Positions 1 through 7,031 of a DNA stretch of 7,937 nt are shown here, piece after piece. The stretch covers positions 1 through 7,937 of the forward strand of contig CAMDQP010000049.1 of NCBI GenBank assembly GCA_945906115.1, read 5' to 3'. This DNA comes from Opitutus sp. GAS368 (GTDB lineage Bacteria > Verrucomicrobiota > Verrucomicrobiia > Opitutales > UBA953). Made by a program: the position numbers and the translations under genes. Position 1 is the stretch's first letter. The number at the start of each line of letters is the position of its first letter. The notes under the pieces were generated by a model. The model saw only the letters and a list, made by a program, of their open reading frames with translations. It was not told the origin of the DNA and did not search any database.

Positions 1-293
1 ACTTCCGTACGCGGCGACTTCAGCGCGTGGTCGACGAGAGCCTTGGCGAGCGCGGCGGAAGCGATTTCCTTACCTTCGAGGTAGAGCTTACCGTCGCGGT
101 CGACGCCGACGACGAGCGTCGTGGCCGGCGTGCCTTCGGAGCCAGCGGATGCCGTCGGCGGAATGATGGCCATCGTGCTGGATTGGTCGAGTCGACTGCT
201 GATGAGCAGGAAGAAAACCAGCACCACCATCACGTCGATGAGCGGCACCACGTTGATGTCGGCGCGACGGCGGCGGGCGACGACGAGGCTCAT
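1..293 (-). CDS. exbD: ExbD/TolR-family biopolymer transport protein, partial (C-terminus beyond left edge)
   Basis: This is the proton-channel partner of ExbB in the inner membrane. ExbD/TolR proteins couple the proton-motive force to TonB or TolA. The 97 visible residues begin MSLVVARRRRADINVVPLID: an Arg-rich cytoplasmic N-terminus, then a single membrane helix at about residues 17-32 (LIDVMVVLVFFLLIS). Asp20 in the PLIDVM motif matches the essential proton-carrying Asp of the family (Asp25 in E. coli ExbD). The part after the helix, including VVGVDRDGKLYLEGKEI, matches the start of the periplasmic domain, where family members usually read 'v..dg.iyl.g'. Family members are usually about 130-145 residues, so roughly the last third is missing. 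The ATG overlaps the stop of the upstream exbB-type gene by 4 nt (ATGA), and a GGAAGG ribosome-binding site lies 9 nt before it. TolR is the alternative name; no tol-pal neighbours are visible to decide. Confidence 0.9.
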   Translation of the reverse strand, partial: MSLVVARRRRADINVVPLIDVMVVLVFFLLISSRLDQSSTMAIIPPTASAGSEGTPATTLVVGVDRDGKLYLEGKEIASAALAKALVDHALKSPRTE

Positions 294-841
294 CGACGGC
301 GGCCTTCCAGCGCCTCGACGAGCACGTCGAGGCGGGAAGAAAGGATCTCAAGGCGGCGACCCAGCCAGTTGGCGGCGATGAGCGCGGGAATCGCGATGCA
401 GAGGCCGATCATCGTCGTGCTCAGCGCGAGGCCCACGCCGCGGGTGAGCGTCTGGGAGTCAGGCAGGCCTTGTTCGGGGAAAAGCGTCGCGAGGCCGGTG
501 ACCGTACCGAGCAGGCCGAGGAGCGGTGCGGCGGCGACGATACTGTCGAGGAGGTGCAGGCCGCGGTGGAGACGAATCAGTTCGTTGCGCGTCCACGCCT
601 TGAGCACTTCGCCGGAGGTGCCATCCTTCCAGCGTTGCACCAGACGGCCCGCGACGGACTCGCCGTCGGCTGGGCCGACCTGGTCGAGGTTGCCGTTCAA
701 GACCGACTTGAGAACGGAGTCCGGGGCCACGCGGGAGACACGAAGAGCCAGGGCGCGTTCCACGATCAGGAAGACCGCGAGAAGAGAGCAGACTGCGAGC
801 GGCCAGATGAAAATGCCGGCACCTTGGAGTAGGGTTTGCAC
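290..841 (-). CDS. exbB: MotA/TolQ/ExbB-family proton channel protein
   Basis: Encodes the multi-spanning subunit of an ExbB-ExbD proton channel in the inner membrane. From the preferred GTG at 841 it has 183 residues, beginning MQTLLQGAGIFIWPLAV. Membrane segments lie at about residues 9-27, 98-120 and 135-158. The family signatures are clear: APLLGLLGTVTGL at 105-117 and ALSTTMIGLCIAIPAL at 139-154. Thr113 and Thr143 correspond to the channel-lining threonines of E. coli ExbB (Thr148 and Thr181). It is shorter than E. coli ExbB (about 244 residues), which fits the compact ExbB forms common outside Proteobacteria. An in-frame GTG at 865 would add eight residues (GTG-GGG-TTT...), but it has no ribosome-binding site. 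The 841 start has AAGGA 10 nt upstream and leaves a normal short N-terminus. The gene is translationally coupled to the following exbD-type gene and divergent from the giant pilin-like gene. TolQ is the alternative assignment. Confidence 0.9.
   Translation of the reverse strand: MQTLLQGAGIFIWPLAVCSLLAVFLIVERALALRVSRVAPDSVLKSVLNGNLDQVGPADGESVAGRLVQRWKDGTSGEVLKAWTRNELIRLHRGLHLLDSIVAAAPLLGLLGTVTGLATLFPEQGLPDSQTLTRGVGLALSTTMIGLCIAIPALIAANWLGRRLEILSSRLDVLVEALEGRRR
303..308 (-). promoter_or_regulatory. Ribosome-binding site of the exbD-type gene
   Basis: On the minus strand the sequence reads GGAAGG, followed by 9 nt and then the ATG at 293. It lies inside the last codons of the exbB-type gene. 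It supports that ATG as the start and fits coupled translation across the ATGA overlap. Confidence 0.6.
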
Positions 842-851
842 CCCATGAGCG

Positions 852-856
852 TCCTT
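852..856 (-). promoter_or_regulatory. Likely ribosome-binding site of the exbB-type gene
   Basis: On the minus strand AAGGA lies 10 nt before the GTG at 841. This favours the 841 start over the GTG at 865, which has no purine-rich stretch at the right distance. An ATG at 846 has better spacing, but its frame reaches a stop within about 30 codons without resembling ExbB. Confidence 0.45.
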
Positions 857-892
857 AAACCCCACAGGGTCGCAAGCCCGCTCTTTAAACGC

Positions 893-943
893 CAGTTTTA
901 TGAGTTTTAATGCGTTTTAAATGACTTTAAATGACTTTATTCA
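893..943. repeat. Five degenerate tandem ~10-bp AT-rich repeats
   Basis: Read on the minus strand, successive units are TGAATAAAGT (943-934), CATTTAAAGT (933-924), CATTTAAAACG (923-913), CATTAAAACT (912-903) and CATAAAACTG (902-893). The units are 10, 10, 11, 10 and 10 bp long and share an (A/T)TAAA core about once per helical turn. The tract sits in the divergent promoter region, amid GC-rich DNA. It could be a phased A-tract bend, an array of operator half-sites or an UP-element-like region; the sequence does not distinguish these. Confidence 0.7.
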
Positions 944-1021
944 GTCTTTTGGAACATATGCGAATAACCAATCCTTTGACTTTCCCCTAGGGTGGTTTAC
1001 CGTGAATCACCCCAATTTACT

Positions 1022-4000
1022 ATGAGACTTAAACGCTCAGGTTTCTCCCTCGTTCTGTCGCTTACCATCATGGCAGCCATGGTGATGATGGTGATCGTCC
1101 TTGCCTCCTTCCTGCAGGTCGAGAGCCGCTTGGCCCAGAGCCACGCCGGGTACCTCCGCGCCCGCTTTAACGCCTTGGCCTCCGCCCGTATTGCCATCGG
1201 CCAGCTGCAGCAGCTCGCCGGCCCTGACCAGCGCGTGACCATGCGTGCGGACATGTATGCCGATAATGATAAAGCCGTCGGCAACAATGACGCCGCCACT
1301 ATCGACCCGATCCGCGACCTCCCGAATCGCGCCAACAATAACGCTCCGAAAAGTGGTAAAATTTCACACCAGAAGCGCTACCTCACCGGCGTGTGGGCGA
1401 CGGGCGGTGCGGACGCCACGCGCGTCCGCGACTGGGATGTCACCAATCCCGCCGACTCGCGTCTCTTCCTGGGCTGGTTGGCCTCACCGTTCGACGTCAA
1501 TGCCTCGCCCGAACTCTCCGGCACGCTGCCGAACTACGTTCCGAATCGGAGCTATTTTGAGTCGGATGATGACGCCACGGCGCGCACCAGTCGCCGCCGC
1601 GTGGAGGTGGCGACGAAAGCCCTGGAAGCCCAAGCCTACATCGACGATCTTGCCAACCCGATCAGTACCGTTCCTTCGGAAATCGTGCCGCTCGTCTCCT
1701 ACGGTTCGGTCAACCTGCCCGCCGGACTGACCGCGCTGCAGCGCAATTACATGGGCGCGGTCGACGCGCGCCCGCAGCCGCTGCCCGGCCCCGCCTTCAG
1801 CGACACCAAGTCGCTGGGCGCCAACGGGCGCTACGCGTTCTGGATCGGAGACGAAGGCGTGAAGGCCAAGGTCAACCTGCCGGACTACTACGCCGCGACC
1901 AGTGGCGGTTCGTGGCTCTCCACCGAAAATTGGGACAAGGGCTTCGCCGGCTCCGCCAATCAGCGCAACTCCATCGGCGTCATCGGGGGCTCCGGCGAAA
2001 CAATCAAAGAGGGCGTGAATTCAAAGGGCCAACTGCCGGCCGGCTTCAATTTTGACGTCTGGCGGGCGAAGGACCTCACCGACGCGGCCGGCAATCCGCA
2101 AGCCTACCAACTCTCCAAGGCTGTCGGCATCTCGGGCCTTTCCGCCTGGGCGGTCAGACAAGGAGGCGTCTCGGCCGGCAATGCGATGAACGACGCCGCC
2201 AAACTCCTCTGGCACGACATCACCACTTATTCCTACTCGACGCTGACCGACACCTATAGTGGCGGCGTGAAGATCGACCTCTCGACTGCCTTCGAACTGC
2301 CCTATGCGATGTACCGCGGCATCGAGCTCTATCCCGGGCAAAAAGACACGGCGATCCAGTTTCCGGCGCCAAGCTCGAGCGTCATCAAGCTGAGGGAAAG
2401 CAAGCAGTCGCTCTTCCACGGTTCGCCTAACGCGGCCATCACCACGGCCGGACTGGGCACCGCCGGCTTCGCGGTGGACCTCGATTACAACCGCCCGAAC
2501 CTCGCCGACAAGCTCGGCTCCGACAATCAATTGCTGCTCGCTTCGCCCCGGGCCTCCGAATGGGCGCCGCGCTCCCTGAGGAACCTGCTGGGCTCATCCT
2601 ACACCGACCTCAAGACCCGCAACGGCGGGGAAACGCCCGAACGCCTCGGCTTCGTCTATGAGGCGCCGCTGCGCTCGGCTTTTTACGGACACAACCACGA
2701 CGGGGTGCGGATTGCGGCCAACACCGAACGTAGCCCCGGCGCGACCCAGACCACTTGGAGGACCGACTTACCCCCTGCCCCTCCTAACCTTCTGGAGCAT
2801 CGCAATGTCCTACCTTGGGCGGAGCTTCTTGCCACCCACCCGGAAAACCTCACCGGGCGCATCATCCGCGGCCCGACGTGGGATCTCTACCGCAATTATT
2901 ACCGGATGTATAAACGCGAGGTCGAGCAAGCCGGCCAGTCCTCGGGCGCGCTCCGTGGCCAATCGGCCGCCGCGGACGACGCCGTGGTCGCCCGCGGGGT
3001 CGAACCGTTGACCTTTGCTTCGGGCAACCGCAACTCCCCGATGCAGCGAGGGCGCAACGCATCGGGCGCAGGGACCGCGCCTTACGATTACGCCCCCAGG
3101 CCGGACGGGTTTTACGCCGCCGGCGGCAGCCCGCCCGCCAACCGTTATTTTTACCGCAACAACTTCACCGCCCCGACCGCCTCGCCGAGTTTCCAAGGCG
3201 AGCAGCGCCTACGCTATCCCGAGATCCTTCGGCATGCCTTCAACAATCAAGCCGGCGGGGGGGGCACCTCCATCGCGGGGGACATCATCACCAACTTCGA
3301 TCGCATGGGCTTGGCCAACCCGGCCCGGACGGTCGACGATGCTTATTTCGAACTCGCCGACGGCAAGAAAAGCGTCGAGCTGACCACGCGCACCTGGCCC
3401 ACCTCGATGAGTTTGATGCCGTCGATTGTCCGCTTCTCGATGGTGTTTTCCGGCGTGTTTTCGGGTCAGACCACGGGCGACCCGCATGGCACCATCGGCC
3501 TGACCATCGACCCCGTCGTCATGGTGCACAATCCCTACGATGTCGCGATCGAGTTCGAAGGTATCGCCATGGTGACCAACGGAGACTCCCTGCCCTACAT
3601 CGTCGATGTCCAGCTCAAGGATTGGGTTTTCAATAGCACGGAATTGCAATACTTCGACCCGGTACGCCCGAGTAATCCCCATACGGGTTCGGAGCCCCTG
3701 CTGCCTGCCGCCACCGGGCCGTGGCTAGGCTACCAAGTGAGTCGCACCCTGACAATCGGCGAGATCGCCTTGGGCGACGGGGCTTACGAGAACCGCTCGT
3801 TCTCCTTCCGGCTGGTGAACCCCGGGCAGAAATTCCGCCTCGCGCCAGGCGAGGTCAAGACCATCAGTACGAAATACATGGGCGGGGACTACCAGTCCAA
3901 CCGCGCCGACAACACCACCATCACGACGACCGATTTCGGCTACGACCTCGGCGCCACCGCGGTCTACAAGATGACCCCGTTCTATAACGTCCGCCATCGC

Positions 4001-7000
4001 CGCGGGAGCGATATCAGTTCGCAGATGGAGGAACGGCCGTTCGACGCCGTCGACGCGCGCCTCTGGACATGGGGCTTCATGCCCGCCAGAAGGGTAGACA
4101 GCAAACCGTACGCGGTGGCGGCACCAGCCGGCGTCGGGGCGATTCCTAAGATCGGTTTCATCGGAAATTATTGTTACAACCCCGCGTCCGGGACGTCCAA
4201 TCCCGCGAACTTCCACGATGCCTTGGATATCTGGAGAGACGTCAAAAACTCCCGGGCGCTCAGGGATGCCCTACCCGACTGGGATGGCACGGCGCGCACT
4301 CTGAAAACCACCCTCGATGTCCCGCCGCCGCCCAACATCGGGGGGAAGACCTTGCAGTTCACCGTGCGCAACTCCGGTTGGGTGAATTACGATAACCGCG
4401 TGGTCGGCGAGGAAGGTGCTCCAAACACCGCGACCTACGTTTTTCCCCGCTTGCGCAACGGGACGACCGCTGTCGGTGGTCACCAGAAATGGAATTTCTA
4501 CCTGCTGAACAACAAGAGCATTGACGGGCAGAACCTGAGCCCCGATCGCCGTTGGTTCGGCTCGGCGAAAACGCCGAATCCGACCTATAACCCGAGCACC
4601 CGGCAGGTTACAAACTATGTCTACGAAGGCGCGGGCACGGCGCCCGGGCAGCACCTGGTCGACGAGCCCCTGCTGCTTAACTTCCAGGCCATGACTTCCG
4701 GCTGGCCGATGTACGGCAACGACAATGGCCACTGGCACAATATCATCCAGTATAACGAGGACTGGATGAACAGCATCGCCGGGCTGAGCGCCCGCCTGCC
4801 CGACTATCGTATCGCGACCGGGAGAAACCTTGCGGACTATCAAGGTGCGAATCGTTGGCGAGGCGACATCGACGTGAATGGCATCCAAGTGTCCTTCGGG
4901 CCCGAGAACGGCGACCCGGAACTCGGCCGACCCAACATCATCAGCGGCCGGTCCGGCACCTTGAATTCGCGTATTTTCGGGGATATCAGGAAGGACCTGG
5001 GCGACACCAAGCAGCCTTTCTTCCTCACGGACTTCGTCCTCCGTTCCGCCGAGATGACCGGAAAAACCCAGTCTATCTGGTATCCCGCGGCGCGGACCGA
5101 CGCGGCCTTCAAGTTCAACCCGACTCTTGCGACACCGATAAAGACCCCGCAGGAAATCCTGCACGCGCCGATGTCGCCCTTCTTCCTCAGCGTGCGCGCG
5201 CAACAGGCCCACCTCTACGGCTACGACGGCAAGGCGCACACGCCCCTCGGCTGGGTGCTCTCGCAACGCAAGATCGACGCCGAGCCCGAGATGGCCCTGA
5301 GCTCCAATAACATCAACGCCTACTGGGGCGCCAGCATCGACCCGGCGACCACCCAGCGCTCGGACACCATCCTCTTCCCAGTACCCCGCCGCCCCTTGCT
5401 TTCCCTCGCGCAGCTGGGCTCCGCCGGCTTCGCGCAGGTCAACACCGATGCCGACCTCACGGTCGGCTCCTCGTTCGCCCATCCCGGCATCGAGGATCTG
5501 ACCAAGATCACCGACTGGCCCGGCCCCAAGGAGGAGTTCGGCGCCGACAAGGCCATCCCCGAACACGGCTACGTCGCCGTCCACCAAGGGACGCGCGTCA
5601 TCCGCAACGTCGCCAACGTGCGCACCGACCACGCGTTCGCCGCCAACTTGGCGCTGTGGGACGCCTACTACTTCAGCGGGCTGAACCTCCAGGCCAACTC
5701 CTACTCGCTCACCGGCGGTAAGAACGCTTTCCCGGGCGGGCCCGACCTGCCGACCGACACGAACGTCGCGACCGATCAGGCCGCGACGCTGAAAAAAGCG
5801 GCCGGCAATCTGAGCTCCTTCGACCCCTCGTCCTTCCGCGACATCAAGGCCGCGCTCGAAGCCGGCTATAACCCCCTCGCCAACAAGCGGGTCGCCTTCC
5901 AGCCGGATAACAAGCCCGCGGTCGCCAACGGGGCCTTCCCGCGCTTCGACGAGTTCCCCCACCCGACCTATCTCGCGCGGAATGCGCTCTACGACGGCGG
6001 CTTCAACGTCAACTCGACCTCCAAGCAGGCCTGGAAAGCCGTGCTCGCAGGCATGCGCGGCCAGACCCTGCCGGACGGCACGTTGGCCAGCGGCACCGTG
6101 CTGACGCGGTTTGCGCGCTCCTTCAAGCCGGCCACCGGCGCGACCGGGGCCTGGAACACCTTCCGCGAGTTGACGGATGCCGAGATCGACAAGTTGGCGG
6201 CCGAGGTGGTCAAGGAGGTCCGCGACCGCGGTCCCTTCATGTCCTTGGCCGACTTCGTGAATCGCCGGCTCCTGAGCACGGACCACGGTCTCAAAGGGGC
6301 GCTCCAGGCAGCCATCGATAAATCGGGCATCAACAAGACCGCCATCGATAATAGCAGCGAGAGCCTGGCCAGCGGTATTTTCCCCGCACCTGACGCCCCC
6401 GGGACGGTCACCGACCCCTACAACCTCGCCTTTGGGAACAGCGGCCGTTCGACGCGTAACTTCACGACCCTCAATGGGGATTTGGAAGGGACCTACGGCG
6501 TCTATGGCGTCCTCAACAGCAAAGTCCCCAACTTCGAAGTCGCTGAGCGCTTCCCCAAGATCGCCTCGATGAGCGAGACGAATGATAAGAAAAAGGTGGT
6601 CGCTGGTCTCGGGGCACCGCAAATCGTGACGCAGATGGATGTCCTCAACACCGTCGGGCCGAACCTGACGGCGCGCTCCGACACCTTCACCGTCCGGGCC
6701 TACGGAGAAGCTCTGGATAACGCTGGTAACACCATCGGCCGCGCCTGGGTCGAAGTCGTCGTCCAACGCACCACCCAATTCATGCTACCCTCGGCGCGTG
6801 GGGCCCCCTACGAGGAACTCAACCGGCGCAAGTCCAACTACCGCGTGAACGGCGCCCTTACCCTCGAATACAACAACGTGCCCGTCGTCGACATGTATGA
6901 GAGCAGTTTCAACCGACTGCCAAACAATGCTACGGATGCCGAAAAGGAGAACTGGCATATCAATCGCCTCCTCGGTCGTCGCTTCAAGGCGACTTCCATC

Positions 7001-7027
7001 CGCTGGCTCAACGCCAACGAAATCTGA
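1022..7027 (+). CDS. Giant prepilin-like protein, Verru_Chthon cassette protein A / GspK-like
   Basis: Encodes 2001 residues from the ATG at 1022. The start MRLKRSGFSLVLSLTIM is a short basic leader with a prepilin-peptidase-like site (G7|F8), followed by one hydrophobic helix at about 8-31. Position +5 is Leu, not the usual Glu. Family-like landmarks follow: AGPDQRVTMRAD at 66-77, FWIGDEGVKAKVNLPDYY at about 273-290, VVMVHNPYDVAIEF near 835, RGPFMSLADFVNRRLL near 1736-1751, and RSDTFTVRAYGEALD with AWVEVVVQR near 1885-1915. From memory, this order is typical of the large Verrucomicrobiota cassette A proteins, and the first, second, fourth and fifth landmarks parallel GspK of type II secretion. 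Most of the remaining length is Gly/Asn/Pro-rich and probably an extracytoplasmic beta-rich region. A GTG at 992 would add ten residues, giving an unusually long leader, so ATG 1022 is preferred. Neither start has a clear Shine-Dalgarno sequence. The next gene starts 4 nt after the stop. The function is unknown; a structural or tip role in a pilus-like or secretion assembly is inferred. Confidence 0.8.
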   Translation: MRLKRSGFSLVLSLTIMAAMVMMVIVLASFLQVESRLAQSHAGYLRARFNALASARIAIGQLQQLAGPDQRVTMRADMYADNDKAVGNNDAATIDPIRDLPNRANNNAPKSGKISHQKRYLTGVWATGGADATRVRDWDVTNPADSRLFLGWLASPFDVNASPELSGTLPNYVPNRSYFESDDDATARTSRRRVEVATKALEAQAYIDDLANPISTVPSEIVPLVSYGSVNLPAGLTALQRNYMGAVDARPQPLPGPAFSDTKSLGANGRYAFWIGDEGVKAKVNLPDYYAATSGGSWLSTENWDKGFAGSANQRNSIGVIGGSGETIKEGVNSKGQLPAGFNFDVWRAKDLTDAAGNPQAYQLSKAVGISGLSAWAVRQGGVSAGNAMNDAAKLLWHDITTYSYSTLTDTYSGGVKIDLSTAFELPYAMYRGIELYPGQKDTAIQFPAPSSSVIKLRESKQSLFHGSPNAAITTAGLGTAGFAVDLDYNRPNLADKLGSDNQLLLASPRASEWAPRSLRNLLGSSYTDLKTRNGGETPERLGFVYEAPLRSAFYGHNHDGVRIAANTERSPGATQTTWRTDLPPAPPNLLEHRNVLPWAELLATHPENLTGRIIRGPTWDLYRNYYRMYKREVEQAGQSSGALRGQSAAADDAVVARGVEPLTFASGNRNSPMQRGRNASGAGTAPYDYAPRPDGFYAAGGSPPANRYFYRNNFTAPTASPSFQGEQRLRYPEILRHAFNNQAGGGGTSIAGDIITNFDRMGLANPARTVDDAYFELADGKKSVELTTRTWPTSMSLMPSIVRFSMVFSGVFSGQTTGDPHGTIGLTIDPVVMVHNPYDVAIEFEGIAMVTNGDSLPYIVDVQLKDWVFNSTELQYFDPVRPSNPHTGSEPLLPAATGPWLGYQVSRTLTIGEIALGDGAYENRSFSFRLVNPGQKFRLAPGEVKTISTKYMGGDYQSNRADNTTITTTDFGYDLGATAVYKMTPFYNVRHRRGSDISSQMEERPFDAVDARLWTWGFMPARRVDSKPYAVAAPAGVGAIPKIGFIGNYCYNPASGTSNPANFHDALDIWRDVKNSRALRDALPDWDGTARTLKTTLDVPPPPNIGGKTLQFTVRNSGWVNYDNRVVGEEGAPNTATYVFPRLRNGTTAVGGHQKWNFYLLNNKSIDGQNLSPDRRWFGSAKTPNPTYNPSTRQVTNYVYEGAGTAPGQHLVDEPLLLNFQAMTSGWPMYGNDNGHWHNIIQYNEDWMNSIAGLSARLPDYRIATGRNLADYQGANRWRGDIDVNGIQVSFGPENGDPELGRPNIISGRSGTLNSRIFGDIRKDLGDTKQPFFLTDFVLRSAEMTGKTQSIWYPAARTDAAFKFNPTLATPIKTPQEILHAPMSPFFLSVRAQQAHLYGYDGKAHTPLGWVLSQRKIDAEPEMALSSNNINAYWGASIDPATTQRSDTILFPVPRRPLLSLAQLGSAGFAQVNTDADLTVGSSFAHPGIEDLTKITDWPGPKEEFGADKAIPEHGYVAVHQGTRVIRNVANVRTDHAFAANLALWDAYYFSGLNLQANSYSLTGGKNAFPGGPDLPTDTNVATDQAATLKKAAGNLSSFDPSSFRDIKAALEAGYNPLANKRVAFQPDNKPAVANGAFPRFDEFPHPTYLARNALYDGGFNVNSTSKQAWKAVLAGMRGQTLPDGTLASGTVLTRFARSFKPATGATGAWNTFRELTDAEIDKLAAEVVKEVRDRGPFMSLADFVNRRLLSTDHGLKGALQAAIDKSGINKTAIDNSSESLASGIFPAPDAPGTVTDPYNLAFGNSGRSTRNFTTLNGDLEGTYGVYGVLNSKVPNFEVAERFPKIASMSETNDKKKVVAGLGAPQIVTQMDVLNTVGPNLTARSDTFTVRAYGEALDNAGNTIGRAWVEVVVQRTTQFMLPSARGAPYEELNRRKSNYRVNGALTLEYNNVPVVDMYESSFNRLPNNATDAEKENWHINRLLGRRFKATSIRWLNANEI
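3257..3264 (+). repeat. Run of eight G within the giant pilin-like gene
   Basis: Eight consecutive G encode part of an AGGGGTS stretch near residue 745. It is the longest homopolymer noticed in the window. It is a possible slippage site or sequencing-error site; the frame is intact as given. Confidence 0.8.
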
Positions 7028-7031
7028 TCCC

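Larger units (their letters stand above)
842..1021. promoter_or_regulatory. Divergent intergenic promoter region
   Basis: About 180 bp separate the leftward exbB-type start from the rightward giant pilin-like start, so promoters for both transcription units should lie here. The region is markedly more AT-rich than the flanking genes between about 882 and 975. It contains the tandem ~10-bp repeats described separately, and a pair of similar 12-mers at 852-863 and 882-893 (TCCTTAAACCCC and TCTTTAAACGCC, 10 of 12 identical). I could not identify a convincing sigma-70 pair. TTGACT at 976-981 could be a -35 box for the rightward gene, but no good -10 box follows at 16-18 bp. No Shine-Dalgarno sequence precedes the rightward ATG at 1022. 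Confidence 0.5.

Noticed and set aside
27..848. A 273-codon open frame on the plus strand over the ExbB/ExbD genes
   Set aside because: The translation is Arg/Ser-rich and low-complexity, while the opposite strand encodes unmistakable ExbB and ExbD signatures.
985..992. Perfect palindrome CCCTAGGG just upstream of the giant gene, considered as an operator
   Set aside because: Eight bases is too short to support on its own, and no second copy is present in the window.
976..1003. TTGACT with a possible -10 box as a sigma-70 promoter for the giant gene
   Set aside because: The -35 half is reasonable, but no good -10 hexamer occurs at 16-18 bp spacing, and the region reaches close to the start codon.
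992..1021. GTG at 992 as the start of the giant gene
   Set aside because: It would give a 17-residue leader before the cleavage glycine and has no ribosome-binding site. ATG 1022 gives the usual short basic leader.
2021..2530. Antisense 169-codon open frame
   Set aside because: It is a shadow of the giant gene with no motif, no start context and no independent support.
4271..6778. An 835-codon open frame on the minus strand
   Set aside because: It lies fully antisense to the giant gene. Its translation is rich in Gly/Arg/Val/Asp, with no recognisable motif or signal. In GC-rich genes with strong third-position bias the antisense frame is often open by chance. The plus-strand frame carries the clear family motifs.
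6897..7031. Upstream extension of the secreted-protein gene into the giant gene
   Set aside because: The extension is Arg/Ser-rich, overlaps the conserved giant gene by over 130 bp and would bury the signal peptide. The ATG at 7032 places the signal peptide at the N-terminus.
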